Assembly: GCF_014489635.1 (NCBI RefSeq)
Contig: NZ_CP060828.1
Coordinates: 6,656,001-6,720,000 of the forward strand
Origin: Streptomyces roseirectus
Lineage (GTDB): Bacteria > Actinomycetota > Actinomycetes > Streptomycetales > Streptomycetaceae
Reading direction: 5' to 3'
Length of the DNA stretch: 64,000 nt
Part shown: one piece after another, positions 62,699 to 64,000 of the stretch
How positions within the stretch are numbered: position 1 is the stretch's first letter
Layout of the letters: every line of letters starts with the position of its first letter
Position numbers and translations under genes: made by a program
The notes under the pieces: generated by a model
Told to the model about the DNA's origin: nothing
Databases searched by the model: none
What the model saw: only the letters and a program-made list of their open reading frames with translations

Positions 62699-63700
62699 AT
62701 GACGGCGGACAGCGTGCGGTGGGGAATCCTGGCGACCGGCGGGATAGCCGCCGCCTTCACGGCGGATCTGATCGACCTGCCCGACGCGGAGGTCGTCGCG
62801 GTCGCCTCGCGGACGGAGGAGGGCGCGAAGACGTTCGCGGAGCGGTTCGGCATCCCGCGCGCGTACGGCGACTGGGCCTCGCTCGCCGCCGACGCGGACG
62901 TCGACGTCGTGTACGTCGCGACGCCGCACTCCGCGCACCGGGCCGCCGCCGGGCTCTGCCTGGAGGCCGGGCGGCACGTGCTGTGCGAGAAGCCGTTCAC
63001 GCTGAACGTGCGCGAGGCCGAGGAACTGGTCGCCCTCGCGCGCGCCCACGACCGCTTCCTCATGGAGGCGATGTGGATGTACTGCAACCCGGTCATCCGC
63101 CGGCTCAAGGCCGTCGTGGACGACGGGACGATCGGCGAAGTCCGCACCGTCCAGGCCGACTTCGGGCTCGAAGGGCCCTTCTCGCCGGCCCACCGGCTGA
63201 GGGACCCCGCGCAGGGCGGCGGCGCGCTGCTCGACCTCGGCGTCTACCCCGTCTCCCTCGCGCACCTCTTCCTCGGCGAGCCCTCCGGCGTCTCCGCGCG
63301 CGCCGTCCTCTCGCCCGAGGGCGTCGACCTCCAGACCGCCCTCGCCCTCTCCTGGGACTCCGGCGCGCTCGCCGCGCTGCACTGCTCCGTCGTCGGCGGG
63401 ACGCCCGTCTCGGCGTCCATCACCGGCACCAAGGGCCGCATCGACATCCCGAACGGCTTCTTCTACGCCGACCGCTTCGTCCTTCACCGCGTAGGCCGCG
63501 ACCCCGAGGAGTTCACCCACGACCCCGCCGAGGGCCCCGCACAGAGCTTCCGCCACGAGGCCCGCGAAGTCATGCGCGCCCTCCGCGCCGACGAACGCGA
63601 ATCCCCCCTCGTCCCCCTCGACGGCACCCTCGCGGTCATGCGCACCCTGGACGCGGCCCGCGCACAGACCGGCGTCCGCTACCCGGGCGAGCCGGCGTAG
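62699..63700 (+). CDS. Gfo/Idh/MocA-family oxidoreductase
   Basis: 333 residues. The N-terminal NAD(P)-binding domain has WGILATGGIAAAFTADLIDL and the family's EKP motif in HVLCEKPFTLN, with the C-terminal beta-sheet dimerisation domain from DFGLEGPFSPAHRL onward and GGALLDLGVYPV before the catalytic region. It acts on a sugar, inositol or dihydrodiol-type substrate. ATG 62699 begins the conserved domain; GTG 62678 is an alternative. Confidence 0.87.
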   Translation: MTADSVRWGILATGGIAAAFTADLIDLPDAEVVAVASRTEEGAKTFAERFGIPRAYGDWASLAADADVDVVYVATPHSAHRAAAGLCLEAGRHVLCEKPFTLNVREAEELVALARAHDRFLMEAMWMYCNPVIRRLKAVVDDGTIGEVRTVQADFGLEGPFSPAHRLRDPAQGGGALLDLGVYPVSLAHLFLGEPSGVSARAVLSPEGVDLQTALALSWDSGALAALHCSVVGGTPVSASITGTKGRIDIPNGFFYADRFVLHRVGRDPEEFTHDPAEGPAQSFRHEAREVMRALRADERESPLVPLDGTLAVMRTLDAARAQTGVRYPGEPA

Positions 63701-64000
63701 CCCGCCCGGCGGAGGGGCACTGGACCGGGGCGCGGGGCGGTGGGGCACCGCCCTGCCGGGGCCGGGAGGCCGAGAAGAGGGGACGAGGACCGAGGCCGGG
63801 AGCCGGCGACCGGGACCGCGAGGGCCGGAGCCGGGTCGCGCAGTCGCGGGGCGGAGGCGGGCGCCGACGCGGTGGGGCACTCCCGGCTGGGAACTGGGAG
63901 GCCGAGGAGAAAGGACGCCGGACCGGGGCGCGCGGTCGCGCGAAGGAGGGCGACGAGCCATACCGGTCCCGGAGGCCACGAGCCCAGTTCGGGCTCTACT
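63701..64000. other. Non-coding 3' end of the window
   Basis: 300 bp, no gene seen. It begins with a small hairpin (63736-63752) that may terminate the oxidoreductase transcript. An imperfect direct repeat (GCGGTGGGGCAC...GGGAGGCCGAG-AGAA near 63738 and 63868) fills much of the rest. Confidence 0.5.
63736..63752. terminator. Hairpin after the oxidoreductase gene
   Basis: Arms GGCGGT (63736-63741) and ACCGCC (63747-63752) with a GGGGC loop, 36 bases past the stop codon. Confidence 0.45.

Overview
The window is very GC-rich chromosomal DNA with Streptomyces-type genes throughout: GTG-rich starts, ATGA/GTGA-coupled operons, a WhiJ-like/DUF397 regulatory locus, a DesK-type two-component pair, LLM/F420 and SDR enzymes, an actinobacterial RNase P RNA and an IS701-type element. 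I assign it to Streptomyces or a close relative from gene content, not from any database search. No rRNA, tRNA or CRISPR array was seen.

Layout. 1-3.6 kb: the 3' part of a GT87/PAP2 fusion, a small zinc-ribbon protein, and a divergent WhiJ/abaA-type triad (HATPase, XRE regulator, DUF397). 3.6-10.9 kb: a steroid-type catabolic block (3-ketoacyl-CoA thiolase, CYP125-like P450, metallo-hydrolase, aldehyde dehydrogenase, 3Fe-4S ferredoxin, KstR-like repressor), interrupted by two secreted-protein genes. Boxes resembling the KstR consensus TnnAACnnGTTnnA lie in three divergent promoters here and once more at 26.35 kb, before a MaoC hydratase, zinc alcohol dehydrogenase and Hsd4A-like SDR. The two blocks therefore look like one dispersed regulon for sterol side-chain or similar acyl-CoA breakdown. 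The box beside kstR also sits in front of a glycosyltransferase, methyltransferase and alpha/alpha-toroid operon.

14.3-31.3 kb: housekeeping and accessory genes: cell-wall amidase, two MFS exporters (one with a C-terminal beta-sandwich domain), two methyltransferases, a NarL/DesK pair whose kinase has a large insertion in its ATPase domain, the second steroid block, a HIT protein, an unlisted 54-residue ORF and a conserved hypothetical. 32.1-38.1 kb: Nif3, C4 zinc-ribbon (CTG start), RNase H/phosphatase, YaaA and RNB-family ribonuclease. 38.0-44.4 kb: MerR, flavin monooxygenase with its TetR regulator, AraC, EamA transporter and rnpB.

44.7-52.2 kb is the most accessory-like part: a STAND (NB-ARC/TPR) ATPase, a convergent GT-B-like protein preceded by twenty perfect copies of the heptamer GGCTCGC, a stretch of decayed DNA with a TetR-like remnant, an IS701-type element with a frameshifted transposase, and a lower-GC orphan gene. 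52.4-64 kb: a Tat-exported hydrolase, a DUF305/DUF3105 operon, a zone of gene decay (DoxX, aldo/keto reductase, a D,D-carboxypeptidase without a normal signal peptide), an SDR/Rsm22 pair, a serine hydrolase with a probable CTG start, a Bcr/CflA exporter and a Gfo/Idh/MocA oxidoreductase.

A recurring oddity is in-frame low-complexity sequence in otherwise conserved enzymes: the kinase, flavin monooxygenase, RNase H/phosphatase, serine hydrolase and MFS tail. Together with the heptamer array this suggests slippage-driven expansion is active in this genome.
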